From positions 2,760,001-2,824,000 of the forward strand of contig NZ_CP102258.1 in NCBI RefSeq assembly GCF_025146565.1: a stretch of DNA of 64,000 bases, written 5' to 3'. The first letter of the stretch is position 1. Each line of letters begins with the position of its first letter. The position numbers and the translations under genes were made by a program. The notes under the pieces were generated by a model, which was not told the origin of the DNA, made no database searches, and saw only the letters and a list, made by a program, of their open reading frames with translations. The DNA comes from Bacteroides eggerthii (GTDB taxonomy: Bacteria > Bacteroidota > Bacteroidia > Bacteroidales > Bacteroidaceae). This document shows positions 34,272 through 42,711 of the stretch, piece after piece.

Positions 34272-34964
34272 TTATAGGAGATACCCTATTATATCTTTGA
34301 TATTTTTCAATTGAAGGAAATTGGGATGAGTTACGTTCCCTTCGTGGTTTTCGTATTGCCAGGTAATGTGATAAGGTATATGGGCAGCGTATCCTCCTAA
34401 ATTCAGTATCGGTAATATGTCCGATTTTATGGAGTTTCCCAACATCAGGAAATTCTGCGGAGCACATCCCACTGTGTTGAGGAGCTTTTGGTAATCGGCC
34501 TCTTTTTTATCACTCATTATTTCAATGTGGCAGAAATATCTCACCAGTCCGGAGTCCATGACTTTCCTTTTTTGATCGAATAAGTCTCCTTTGGTAGCCA
34601 GTACCAGTTTGCATTTTCCTTGTAACTGGAGCAATACATTTTCCACCCCGTCCAGTAGTGTGACGGGCTTTTGCAAAAGTTCCTGTCCCAATCTGATAAT
34701 TTCTTCTGCGCAATGCAGATTTTCCTTTCCACCGGTAATCCTACATGCAGTTTCAATCATGCTGAGCATCATGCTCTTCAGGCCATATCCATACATGTGC
34801 AGGTTTTTCATTTCTGTTTTAAAAAGTTCCTGCGAAACGGCTGCCGGTGGCTGATATGTTTTCAGCAAATCACAGAATTTATGCTCAAACTCTTGAAAAT
34901 AAAGCTCATTCTCCCAGAGAGTATCGTCTGCATCAAATGCTACAACTTCTATTTTATCTTTCAT
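34272..34964 (-). CDS. HAD-family hydrolase
   Basis: 230-residue haloacid dehalogenase-like hydrolase. Motif I is VVAFDADDTLWENEL at about residue 7, motif II is LVLATKGD, the motif III lysine lies in SDKKEADYQKLL, and motif IV-like acidic residues in MLGNSIKSDILPI. A four-helix cap insert sits between motifs I and II. It probably acts on a small phosphorylated metabolite that cannot be named from sequence. Its promoter interleaves with that of the divergent transporter gene. Confidence 0.85.
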   Translation of the reverse strand: MKDKIEVVAFDADDTLWENELYFQEFEHKFCDLLKTYQPPAAVSQELFKTEMKNLHMYGYGLKSMMLSMIETACRITGGKENLHCAEEIIRLGQELLQKPVTLLDGVENVLLQLQGKCKLVLATKGDLFDQKRKVMDSGLVRYFCHIEIMSDKKEADYQKLLNTVGCAPQNFLMLGNSIKSDILPILNLGGYAAHIPYHITWQYENHEGNVTHPNFLQLKNIKDIIGYLL

Positions 34965-34966
34965 AC

Positions 34967-34998
34967 TTTGCCTGTTTTACTGTTATTGAGTATCTTTG
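34967..34998 (+). promoter_or_regulatory. promoter of the POT-like transporter gene
   Basis: TTTG at 34967-34970 and TATCTTTG at 34991-34998 with 20 bp between, 44 bp before the ATG. Confidence 0.6.
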
Positions 34999-35001
34999 CT
35001 G

Positions 35002-35009
35002 CAAATATA
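35002..35009 (-). promoter_or_regulatory. -7 promoter box of the HAD gene
   Basis: TATATTTG on the minus strand, 3 bp from the plus-strand -7 box of the transporter gene, so the two promoters overlap head-on. Confidence 0.5.
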
Positions 35010-35042
35010 AGTAATAAAAACATAATAATTAATCAGTAAAGG

Positions 35043-36425
35043 ATGACTCAATCACCCCCAACTAACGCCAAAGGTTTTAGTAAAGCCTTCTGGGTAAGCA
35101 ACACAGTAGAACTTTTTGAACGCATGGCATATTATGCCGTATTTATTGTTCTCACCATTTATTTGTCCAATATTTTAGGTTTTAACGATTTTGAAGCAAG
35201 CATGATTTCCGGTCTGTTTTCAGGCGGTCTTTATCTGCTTCCGATATTCACCGGGGCCTATGCCGATAAGATTGGTTTTCGCAAATCAATGATTATTGCA
35301 TTCACACTGTTATCGACCGGTTATTTAGGTTTAGGTGTGCTGCCTACATTGCTGGAAGCAGCCGGACTGGTGGAATATGGTGAAGTGACCCGTTTCTCAG
35401 GGTTGGTTGATAGCAGTGAGCGTTGGATGATTGTTCCTGTCTTGTTTGTCATTATGCTTGGCGGTTCGTTCATCAAGTCCATTATATCGGCATCCGTTGC
35501 CAAAGAAACTACCGAAGCTACCCGCGCACGCGGTTATTCTATCTTTTATATGATGGTGAATTTCGGCGCTTTCACCGGAAAGACCATTATTGATCCGTTG
35601 CGTAACGCTATCGGTGAGCAAGCATATATCTATATCAATTTCTTTTCTGCTACGATGACTATATTGGCGCTGCTCTCTGTTATCCTCTTGTACAAATCGG
35701 CACATACGGCAGGCGAAGGTAAAAGCATGCGCGAAATAGGACAAGGTTTCCTGCGTATCATCACTAACTGGCGTTTGTTGATCCTTATCCTTATTGTAAC
35801 CGGATTCTGGATGGTGCAGCAACAACTGTATGCCACAATGCCTAAGTATGTCATCCGTATGGCAGGCGAAACGGCTAAACCGGGCTGGATAGCCAATGTG
35901 AATCCTTTTGTTGTGGTTTGCTGTGTAAGTTTCATTACTAAATGGATGGCAAAGCGTACAGCCATTACTTCCATGAACATCGGCATGTTTCTGATTCCGG
36001 TTTCTGCATTGCTGATGGCATGTGGAAATCTGTTGGGCAATGATGTCATTTCGGGGATGAGCAATATCACATTGATGATGATACTCGGTATTGTTGTACA
36101 GGCTTTGGCAGAGTGCTTCATTTCTCCACGCTATCTGGAATATTTTTCTTTGCAGGCTCCCGAAGGAGAAGAAGGTATGTATCTTGGATTCAGCCATCTT
36201 CATTCTTTCTTGTCTTCCATCTTCGGATTTGGTATAGCGGGTGTGCTGCTGACTAAATATTGCCCTGATCCGGCCTTGTTTGCGAGCCGGGAAGCTTGGG
36301 AAGCAGCCAGTGTTAATGCACATTACATTTGGTATTATTTTGCAGGAATAGGATTAGTGGCTGCCGTAGCTCTGCTGATTTTTGCAAAAACCACCGAATT
36401 CATCGACAAAAAGAAGAAAGCATAA
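35043..36425 (+). CDS. MFS transporter, POT/peptide-transporter-like
   Basis: 460-residue protein with 12 predicted membrane helices. The first helix region NTVELFERMAYYAVFIVLTIYL resembles the ERxxYY signature of proton-dependent oligopeptide transporters, and GAYADKIGFRKSMI is the MFS loop 2-3 motif. The middle segment IISASVAKETTEATRARGYSIFYMMVNFGAFTGK also looks POT-like. Substrate is likely small peptides, but this is family inference. A cytoplasmic lysine tail ends the protein. It has its own promoter. Confidence 0.82.
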   Translation: MTQSPPTNAKGFSKAFWVSNTVELFERMAYYAVFIVLTIYLSNILGFNDFEASMISGLFSGGLYLLPIFTGAYADKIGFRKSMIIAFTLLSTGYLGLGVLPTLLEAAGLVEYGEVTRFSGLVDSSERWMIVPVLFVIMLGGSFIKSIISASVAKETTEATRARGYSIFYMMVNFGAFTGKTIIDPLRNAIGEQAYIYINFFSATMTILALLSVILLYKSAHTAGEGKSMREIGQGFLRIITNWRLLILILIVTGFWMVQQQLYATMPKYVIRMAGETAKPGWIANVNPFVVVCCVSFITKWMAKRTAITSMNIGMFLIPVSALLMACGNLLGNDVISGMSNITLMMILGIVVQALAECFISPRYLEYFSLQAPEGEEGMYLGFSHLHSFLSSIFGFGIAGVLLTKYCPDPALFASREAWEAASVNAHYIWYYFAGIGLVAAVALLIFAKTTEFIDKKKKA

Positions 36426-36448
36426 TCTTATATATTGCATATTTTATG

Positions 36449-36456
36449 TATATTTG
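36449..36456 (+). promoter_or_regulatory. -7 promoter box before the MBL hydrolase leader
   Basis: TATATTTG, directly upstream of the hairpin/terminator leader at 36466-36566. Confidence 0.5.
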
Positions 36457-36460
36457 CCCC

Positions 36461-36566
36461 CCAATGCAAAGACAGGCTACATTCGGCATAAATTAAGTGA
36501 GCTTAATTCTGCTCTTATTTGCACTGTCTTTGCCGTCACTTTTTTTTCAAGGTGACGGCCTTTTTG
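36461..36566 (+). ncRNA. candidate leader or small RNA ending in an intrinsic terminator
   Basis: Downstream of the -7 box the sequence can form a long hairpin: outer stem GCAAAGACAG (36466-36475) with CTGTCTTTGC (36524-36533), and inner stem AATTAAG/CTTAATT (36491-36508). It is followed immediately by an intrinsic terminator (36532-36566). The element ends 18 bp before the MBL hydrolase ATG. It could be a short independent RNA or a transcription attenuator; no known Rfam motif was recognised by eye. Confidence 0.5.
36532..36566 (+). terminator. intrinsic terminator inside the MBL hydrolase leader
   Basis: GCCGTCAC and GTGACGGC form an 8-bp stem with a T-rich 12-nt loop, followed by CTTTTTG. 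It lies between promoter and start codon. Confidence 0.7.
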
Positions 36567-36583
36567 TAATTAAGGAGATTAGA

Positions 36584-37387
36584 ATGAAAGTAAGATTTAT
36601 AAGCCTTGCAAGTGGTAGCAGTGGCAATTGTTACTATATAGGCACAGAAAAATACGGAATACTCATTGACGCCGGCATTGCTGTTCGTACCATAAAAAAA
36701 GGATTAAAAGAAGCAGGTATCAACATGGAGATGATACGTGCAGTATTTGTCACCCATGATCATGCCGATCATATAAAAGCAGTAGGCGGACTGGGTGAGA
36801 AACTGAATATACCTATCTATACGACAGCCCGTATTCACGAAGGAATAAACAAGAGTTACTGTATGACGGAAAAGTTACATTCCTCCGTCCGTTATCTGGA
36901 GAAACAGCAACCTATGCAATTGGAAGACTTTCGTATTGAGTCTTTTGAAGTTCCTCATGACGGCACAGACAATGTGGGCTATTGTATAGAGATAGACGGT
37001 AAAGTCTTTTCTTTTCTCACAGACCTTGGCGAAATAACCCCTACTGCGGCGCAGTATATCTGTAAAGCAAACTACCTGATACTGGAAGCCAATTATGATG
37101 ATGAAATGTTGCGTATGGGTTCTTATCCTCAGTATCTAAAGGAACGTATAACCAGCCGTACCGGACATATGAGTAATATTGATACCGCAGAATTTCTTGC
37201 CGAAAATATTACAGAACACTTGCAATATATATGGCTCTGCCATTTAAGTAAAGACAATAATCATCCGGAGTTGGCCTATAAAACTGTTGAATGGAAACTG
37301 AGGGAGAAAGGCATTATAGTGGGTAAAGATGTGCAACTCTGCGCTTTAAAGCGAACTACTCCCTCCGAACTATATGAGTTTGAGTAA
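36584..37387 (+). CDS. MBL-fold metallo-hydrolase (YycJ/WalJ-like)
   Basis: 267-residue metallo-beta-lactamase-fold protein. The N-terminus MKVRFISLASGSSGNCYYIGTE is typical of the YycJ/WalJ group. The metal motif THDHADH is at about residue 57-63, with further ligands in FEVPHDGTDNVGY, FLTDLGE and WLCHLSKDNNHPE. WalJ proteins are linked to DNA repair or cell-wall regulation as nucleases. The ATG at 36584 follows a purine-rich AAGGAGATT; an upstream in-frame start at 36497 would read through the terminator hairpin and is rejected. Confidence 0.88.
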   Translation: MKVRFISLASGSSGNCYYIGTEKYGILIDAGIAVRTIKKGLKEAGINMEMIRAVFVTHDHADHIKAVGGLGEKLNIPIYTTARIHEGINKSYCMTEKLHSSVRYLEKQQPMQLEDFRIESFEVPHDGTDNVGYCIEIDGKVFSFLTDLGEITPTAAQYICKANYLILEANYDDEMLRMGSYPQYLKERITSRTGHMSNIDTAEFLAENITEHLQYIWLCHLSKDNNHPELAYKTVEWKLREKGIIVGKDVQLCALKRTTPSELYEFE

Positions 37388-37424
37388 AAAGATACCGATT
37401 TCATCGAAAAAAGTCTAAGGATTG

Positions 37425-37455
37425 TTTGCGAAATAAAATAAAAGGGCTACCTTTG
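37425..37455 (+). promoter_or_regulatory. promoter of tRNA-Lys
   Basis: TTTG at 37425-37428 and TACCTTTG at 37448-37455 with 19 bp between, 25 bp upstream of the tRNA. Confidence 0.65.
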
Positions 37456-37480
37456 CACCCGCAAACGAGAAATAAAAAAT

Positions 37481-37553
37481 GCACTCTTAGCTCAGTTGGT
37501 AGAGCAACTGACTCTTAATCAGTGGGTCCAGGGTTCGAATCCCTGAGGGTGTA
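37481..37553 (+). tRNA. tRNA-Lys (anticodon CTT)
   Basis: The 73-nt cloverleaf has an acceptor stem GCACTCT/AGGGTGT with G-U pairs and discriminator A, and the D-arm GCTC...GAGC. The anticodon arm ACTGA-CTCTTAA-TCAGT reads CTT. The T-arm is CAGGG-TTCGAAT-CCCTG. CCA is not encoded. Confidence 0.95.
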
Positions 37554-37557
37554 CTCC

Positions 37558-37588
37558 AAAAAGGAACAACAAAAGTTGTTCCTTTTTT
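37558..37588 (+). terminator. intrinsic terminator after tRNA-Lys
   Basis: AAGGAACAAC-aaaa-GTTGTTCC followed by a T-run, 5 nt after the tRNA. Confidence 0.85.
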
Positions 37589-37656
37589 GTTATATATTCA
37601 TGTTTTTTTATCTTTGTAGCTAATCAACCGACATTAATAAATTATAAAGATACACT

Positions 37657-38214
37657 ATGGATAAAGGTATAAAACAAGTTGTGGTTCTTTTGGCACATCC
37701 CGACATCAAAAGTTCACAGGCCAACAAGGCATTAATGGATGCTATTAAAGAACTGGAAGAAGTGGCAGTATACAATTTGTATGAAATGCGCCCTGAAGAC
37801 GCTTTTAATGTAGACTCATGGAGTAAGATTATTTCTCAGGCTTCTGCCATTGTGTTTCAGTTCCCGTTGTATTGGATGTCAGCTCCTTCCCTATTGAAGA
37901 AATGGCAGGATGAGGTATTCACCTATCTGGCTAAAACTCCGGCGGTGGCAGGTAAGGCATTATTGGTTGCGGTTACTACGGGGTCCGAATACAGTGCCTA
38001 TCGTAGTGGCGGAAGAAACAACTTCACAATAGATGAACTTTTAAGGCCTTATCAGGGAAGTGCCATACATGCCGGAATGGTATGGCAAACTCCCGTAGTG
38101 GCATACGGAATGGGAACGGCCGATGCAGGAAAAAACATTGCCGAAGGGGTTAATAATTATAAAGTAAGAATAGAATCTTTAGTCGGAAAAAATCATGTAG
38201 GCAATGATTGGTGA
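37657..38214 (+). CDS. NAD(P)H-dependent oxidoreductase (flavodoxin-like, KefF/MdaB type)
   Basis: 185-residue flavodoxin-fold quinone reductase-like protein. VVLLAHPDIKSSQANKALMDAI is the N-terminal FMN/FAD phosphate-binding region, and FPLYWMSAPSLLKKWQDEVF at about residue 68 is the hallmark of the KefF/MdaB/NQO1 group. The later GSEYSAYRSGG and the short C-terminus fit. Likely two-electron reduction of quinones. It is monocistronic with a terminator after it. Confidence 0.88.
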   Translation: MDKGIKQVVVLLAHPDIKSSQANKALMDAIKELEEVAVYNLYEMRPEDAFNVDSWSKIISQASAIVFQFPLYWMSAPSLLKKWQDEVFTYLAKTPAVAGKALLVAVTTGSEYSAYRSGGRNNFTIDELLRPYQGSAIHAGMVWQTPVVAYGMGTADAGKNIAEGVNNYKVRIESLVGKNHVGNDW

Positions 38215-38222
38215 TACAAATA

Positions 38223-38258
38223 AAGCAGCATCCGTTATTCTAAGCAGATGCTGCTTTT
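38223..38258 (+). terminator. intrinsic terminator after the flavodoxin-like oxidoreductase gene
   Basis: AAGCAGCATC pairs with GATGCTGCTT across a 13-nt loop, followed by T residues. Confidence 0.8.
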
Positions 38259-38285
38259 CCGGTTTTAACGGTCGGCATATTGTTT

Positions 38286-39992
38286 TTACCGGTATAATAT
38301 CCCTTTCTGTTGCAACATTTCAAAATCTTCCTCGCCCATACCTATCTCATTCAGTGAACGAGCTTCATTGTGGTCGTTGAGATACACTCTGGGCTTTTCG
38401 GTAAACAAACCATTTACAACAGACAATGAATCATTTCGATAAGGCGTTGTAACTCCTCCTAACTCCAGCATCGTGTGGAAGAAAGAGGCACTGGATGAAA
38501 TGTTTTTCTGCTTATTGGATATTGTATTCTCCCAAAGAGACGGATAATGGTCCCGGTAACTGTCAGACATCCACAGTAAGAACGGCACATGTATCTGGTA
38601 ATAAGACGGAACCGGTGACGCATGCAGGAAAAGGCGTCGGCTATCATCAAAAATATCCTCTCCATGATCCGAAGTGTAAAGCATTGCAGCATCTGTGTTC
38701 TGTTCCTGCAACATTCCGATAAGGCGTGCCAGAAAATCATCTGTATAGCGGATAGAGTTGTCATAGGCATTCACTAGATTATCTTTATATTTCACTTCGG
38801 CATCCACAGGAAAATCGGGTAAGAAAAAAGCGTTTTCCGAAGGATAGCGCTCCCGGTAATTGAAATGTGAACCATAGGTATGGAGAACAATAAATTGCTT
38901 AGGAGCATTTTTAGCCAACTCAGTGGCTACCAGTTCCAACAGCTCATCGTCGGAAGGGTTGTAGTTGGCATGCTTCACATTTTCTTTGATAAAATTGCAT
39001 GTATCAGCTTCTTTTCCGAAAAAATCAATGAAAGAATGGTTATAGCGCTGGTTGGAGAAGAAAGCTGTCTGATAGCCTGCTTCTTTGAATGTTGTAATGA
39101 TACTTTTCTGTTGATAAATGGAATTGAAGTCATGTGCCGAAACCGAAGACATCAGCATAGGTACACTTTTGTGTGTAGTATTGGATTCGGTCAGTACGTG
39201 GCAGAAAGCTGTTAGTCCCTTTACCTTTGACAGTTTGGGGTTCGTTTCGCGATTATAACCATAAATCGACCAATTAGTTGCACGGGACGTTTCCCCAATA
39301 ACCATAACATAGACTTCCCTATTCTTTTGGGGATGAACGGATTTAGCTTGGAATGTGAAATCTTTCGATGTTTTTGCATAGCTCTGTGTCTGTGCAGTGC
39401 GTTGAAAGGCGAGTGCAACGTTATAACACACATTGGCCGGGTATAAATCCGATTTCAGTTCATAGCGGGAGTCAAACAGATAGGCAGCTCCCAATGACAA
39501 AACCCCGGCAATCATTGCTAATCGGGCGCGCTTACGCTCTCTGTGGATAAACAGCTCCGGCAATTCCCGTTTTTTGATGACAGATACCGTCGCCACTGCC
39601 AATGCCGGAATATATAACAGCACTACAATAACAATAGCCGGTATCAGGTTGTCCAGCAACTCCAAGGCTTCGCTGGAATTGGTTGTTACCAGGTTGAGAA
39701 ACATATCCACTGCAATAATGGACTGTCCGAAGAGATATAACAACACAATCTGGAATGCTCCGAAAAACAAAAAAGGAAACAATATCCAGAAAGTCCTGCC
39801 GCAGTTTCTCGACCAACTCATCACCATATAATATATGGAAAATGGCAACAACACATTGCATACCTTTGCTACAATCGGCATAGGCTCCGTAAAACATAGT
39901 ACAACATTGGGTACTATCAAAATTATCAGGAACAAGTAAAACAAGTTCTCTTGATTTTCAAACCATTTCTTGATTTCTTTAAAAGGCTTCAT
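38286..39992 (-). CDS. phosphoethanolamine transferase (EptA-like)
   Basis: 568-residue inner-membrane enzyme with five N-terminal helices (about residues 15-170) and a periplasmic sulfatase-fold domain. Catalytic features are VMVIGETSRATNWSIYG (metal-binding Glu), the nucleophile Thr in TESNTTHKSVP at about residue 273, and YTSDHGEDIFDD (metal ligands). It likely transfers phosphoethanolamine to lipid A or another envelope glycolipid, which in other bacteria alters polymyxin sensitivity. The ATG at 39992 overlaps the stop of the upstream barrel gene by 14 bp; ATG 40028 is a less likely alternative. Confidence 0.88.
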   Translation of the reverse strand: MKPFKEIKKWFENQENLFYLFLIILIVPNVVLCFTEPMPIVAKVCNVLLPFSIYYMVMSWSRNCGRTFWILFPFLFFGAFQIVLLYLFGQSIIAVDMFLNLVTTNSSEALELLDNLIPAIVIVVLLYIPALAVATVSVIKKRELPELFIHRERKRARLAMIAGVLSLGAAYLFDSRYELKSDLYPANVCYNVALAFQRTAQTQSYAKTSKDFTFQAKSVHPQKNREVYVMVIGETSRATNWSIYGYNRETNPKLSKVKGLTAFCHVLTESNTTHKSVPMLMSSVSAHDFNSIYQQKSIITTFKEAGYQTAFFSNQRYNHSFIDFFGKEADTCNFIKENVKHANYNPSDDELLELVATELAKNAPKQFIVLHTYGSHFNYRERYPSENAFFLPDFPVDAEVKYKDNLVNAYDNSIRYTDDFLARLIGMLQEQNTDAAMLYTSDHGEDIFDDSRRLFLHASPVPSYYQIHVPFLLWMSDSYRDHYPSLWENTISNKQKNISSSASFFHTMLELGGVTTPYRNDSLSVVNGLFTEKPRVYLNDHNEARSLNEIGMGEEDFEMLQQKGILYR

Positions 39993-41172
39993 TGATATTG
40001 AATATAAATCCTGTCTGGTGTTTGCCAAACCCTAAATCTAAACGTACATTTACTCTCTTTTTAAATTCCCAGCGATAACCGAAACCGTAATTGGGAAGAA
40101 TATGTTTCATGTCAAATTCTGAGAACCTTGGAAAAACAGTTCCCGCCCCCACCCATACGGCCACTCCATTACGTTTCCAGACATGTTGGCGAAGCTCTAT
40201 TTGGGCATCCATGACACATTTGTCACGATAGCGTCCTTCATAATAGCCACGCATGGAATACGAACTGCCTAAAATTGCCATCAGGCCCCAGGGAGGATTC
40301 CCGTAATTCAGCAGAGTGTGGAACTGTCCGGCCAAAACGCCGCCTTTCCACACCTCATGATAATATCTCGTATCCAGTTCCGTACTGCTGAAGGCATATT
40401 TGTTTCCTAAGAAGGCGGGACTGAAGCGTTGGTCTATTCTAAGATAGTACCCTTTGTATGCATTTGTCAGAAAGTCGCGCGAATCATAAAGCAGCGACAA
40501 CCCAAGACTGAAATTTGTGGTGCGTGCGTTCATACCTTCCCACAATTCAGGCTTTTCAATATTGTGCCCATATATGTAGTCAAACACTGCCATAGGGCCC
40601 ACATAGAAGTTGCGTGCCAGCCGGAACATAAAATCCACTTTCATCTGCGCCTGAAAACGGTCATAATCGCTTTCATTGGCATTATTGACTCCGTTATCAT
40701 ACCCTTTTCCCCAATATAAACTCGGAAAGGAGTAGAAATATAAATTATAATTCAAGCGATATTTATCACGAGGAAACAGATGCGTCCCGCGTATTCCCAA
40801 CAGATAAAAGCCTACCGTAGAAACATCTCCATACAACGAAATATTGGAGGGCGGAAGAATCGTATCGTTACGGTCGGTGCGATAAAGCCCGGCAGCCACC
40901 AACCCCAATCCCAATTTGGTATCACTGGAGTAATGAGGTCCACCGATAATGCTAAAATCGAATTTTTTATTCTTCTTCTCTTTATTGGCGTCATTGAAAT
41001 AGTCCAAGAACTTCTTGAAAAAACTCCGTTTGGCAGAAGCCGAATCAAGGACGGTGACAGAATCCGTACCGGCCGAAGTATGTACTTCTGCCAAGCGTGT
41101 TTGTGCATGAACAGCGGTTACAGTCACCAACAAGATTAATGATGATAGCCATGTTTTCAAATCAGTGCTCAT
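39979..41172 (-). CDS. BamA/TamA-like outer-membrane beta-barrel protein
   Basis: 397-residue outer-membrane protein. The signal peptide is about MSTDLKTWLSSLILLVTVTAVHAQ. The mature protein has alternating strands rich in Tyr, Phe and Gly, for example FSIIGGPHYSSDTKLGLGLVAAGLY, and a surface-antigen D15-like C-terminal barrel ending in Phe (IFNINEAF), as expected for Bam recognition. No clear POTRA domains are seen, so it is shorter than BamA or TamA; its substrate is unknown. Its end overlaps the EptA-like gene, suggesting translational coupling. Confidence 0.8.
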   Translation of the reverse strand: MSTDLKTWLSSLILLVTVTAVHAQTRLAEVHTSAGTDSVTVLDSASAKRSFFKKFLDYFNDANKEKKNKKFDFSIIGGPHYSSDTKLGLGLVAAGLYRTDRNDTILPPSNISLYGDVSTVGFYLLGIRGTHLFPRDKYRLNYNLYFYSFPSLYWGKGYDNGVNNANESDYDRFQAQMKVDFMFRLARNFYVGPMAVFDYIYGHNIEKPELWEGMNARTTNFSLGLSLLYDSRDFLTNAYKGYYLRIDQRFSPAFLGNKYAFSSTELDTRYYHEVWKGGVLAGQFHTLLNYGNPPWGLMAILGSSYSMRGYYEGRYRDKCVMDAQIELRQHVWKRNGVAVWVGAGTVFPRFSEFDMKHILPNYGFGYRWEFKKRVNVRLDLGFGKHQTGFIFNINEAF

Positions 41173-41198
41173 TCTCCAATACTAAGAAAACTTCGTGA

Positions 41199-41206
41199 CA
41201 AAGTTA
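41199..41206 (-). promoter_or_regulatory. -7 promoter box of the barrel-eptA unit
   Basis: TAACTTTG on the minus strand, 26 bp upstream of the barrel gene start. Confidence 0.5.
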
Positions 41207-41367
41207 GTTGTAAATAATTCATGTTACAACAATGTTACAAAGCTTTTTGTTTTCCTTTCTTCCTATTTAATGTCTGTTATTTCCTTAGAATATTTTAACT
41301 TGGGCATCAACAGAACATTCCTTAATCCTCTGTGTTTCTTTATAATGAACCAAGAACAACTTGAGAT

Positions 41368-42654
41368 ATGAAAACAGCAATGGATATTCCCGACAAAGAG
41401 GGCCGCAAACGACTGGTCATTGTGGGAGGCGGTTTTGGAGGGCTGAAACTGGCAAGGAAACTGAAGAGCGATAAATATCAGATTGTCCTATTGGATAAGA
41501 ACAACCACCATATTTTTCAACCTTTACTTTATCAGGTGGCTACGGCAGGTATTGAGCCGAGTGCCATTTCCTTTCCCTACCGCAAAATCTTTAAGAAAAG
41601 AGAGCATTTCCATATACGTATTTGTGAAGCACAACGCGTTATGCCGGAAAATAACTTACTGGAGACTTCCATTGGTACGTTGGCTTATGACTATCTGGTA
41701 ATTGCTACCGGATGTGATACGAATTATTTCGGCAACAATGACATGGCTAAACAGACTATGGCCTTAAAGAATACATCGGAAGCCCTGTTCAATCGTAATC
41801 AAATTCTGGATAGTTTTGAACAGGCCCAAAACACCGGAAATGAAGAAGAACGCAAGCGTCTGATGACTTTTGCCATAGTAGGCGGCGGGGCTACGGGCAT
41901 AGAACTGGCAGGTGCTTTGGCAGAAATGCGAAAATTCGTTCTTCCGCAAGATTATCCGGACTTGAACATCAATGAAATGCGTATAATTCTCATAGACGGC
42001 GCTCCTCGCCTCTTGTCTGCTTTTTCGGAGAAATCCTCCCGGGAGGTAATGGAATATTTGGGAAAACGGAACGTAGAGGTTAAACTGAATGCAAGGGTCA
42101 TCAACTATGAAGGCAATGAGCTTGTGTTGAGTGAGGGGCCGGTTATTGATACGAAAAATGTATTCTGGGTGGCGGGTGTAAAAGCCAACAGTCTGCAAGG
42201 ATTACCTTCCGAAGCATACGGACCGGGAAACCGCTTGAAAGTGGACAGTTATAACCGCTTGTGTGAGTACTCCAATATCTTTGCCATCGGTGATACCGCC
42301 TTAATGTCTTCCGATGCTTACCCTAAGGGGCATCCACAAGTGGTTCAGCCGGCTATTCAACAAGCAAGAAATTTAATCGTCAACTTACAGCGTATGGAAC
42401 AAGGCTTGCCTTTGCAGCCCTTTATATATCGCAATAAAGGCTCTATGGCTACTATCGGGCGCAACCATGCCGTTGTAGAGTTAAAGAAACTGCGTTTTGG
42501 TGGTTTTCCGGCATGGGCAGTGTGGCTGTTTGTTCATTTGATGAGCATTGTAGGTGTAAAGAACCGGCTTTTTATATTTGTGGACTGGATGTGGAGCTAT
42601 TTCACCTATGACCCTTCATTGCGGATTATCATCAAGCCTTTGAAACGGGAGTAA
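41368..42654 (+). CDS. ndh: type II NADH dehydrogenase
   Basis: 428-residue single-subunit NADH:quinone oxidoreductase. The N-terminal FAD motif is LVIVGGGFGGLKLARKL at about residues 17-33. The NADH-binding motif is FAIVGGGATGIELAGALAEM at about 170. IFAIGDTALM completes FAD binding at about 305. The amphipathic and partly hydrophobic C-terminus (AVWLFVHLMSIVGVKNR) serves membrane attachment. It feeds electrons to menaquinone without proton pumping. A DoxX-family gene follows 57 bp downstream on the same strand. Confidence 0.92.
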   Translation: MKTAMDIPDKEGRKRLVIVGGGFGGLKLARKLKSDKYQIVLLDKNNHHIFQPLLYQVATAGIEPSAISFPYRKIFKKREHFHIRICEAQRVMPENNLLETSIGTLAYDYLVIATGCDTNYFGNNDMAKQTMALKNTSEALFNRNQILDSFEQAQNTGNEEERKRLMTFAIVGGGATGIELAGALAEMRKFVLPQDYPDLNINEMRIILIDGAPRLLSAFSEKSSREVMEYLGKRNVEVKLNARVINYEGNELVLSEGPVIDTKNVFWVAGVKANSLQGLPSEAYGPGNRLKVDSYNRLCEYSNIFAIGDTALMSSDAYPKGHPQVVQPAIQQARNLIVNLQRMEQGLPLQPFIYRNKGSMATIGRNHAVVELKKLRFGGFPAWAVWLFVHLMSIVGVKNRLFIFVDWMWSYFTYDPSLRIIIKPLKRE

Positions 42655-42711
42655 ACATTTATTCGTTCTTATTTGTTAAGAATACATATCAACTTAAAAA
42701 GACGAACAATT

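Noticed and set aside
35397..36323. 308-codon minus-strand open frame under the POT-like transporter gene
   Set aside because: The plus strand encodes a full 12-helix transporter. The antisense translation is His/Gln/Arg-rich with no motif.
36461..36566. 6S RNA
   Set aside because: The element has a long interrupted hairpin, but it is much shorter than usual 6S RNA and no promoter-like central bubble could be established by eye.
36497..36583. N-terminal extension of the MBL hydrolase from an upstream start at 36497
   Set aside because: It would translate through the hairpin and terminator and adds a non-conserved hydrophobic peptide. The ATG at 36584 fits the family start.
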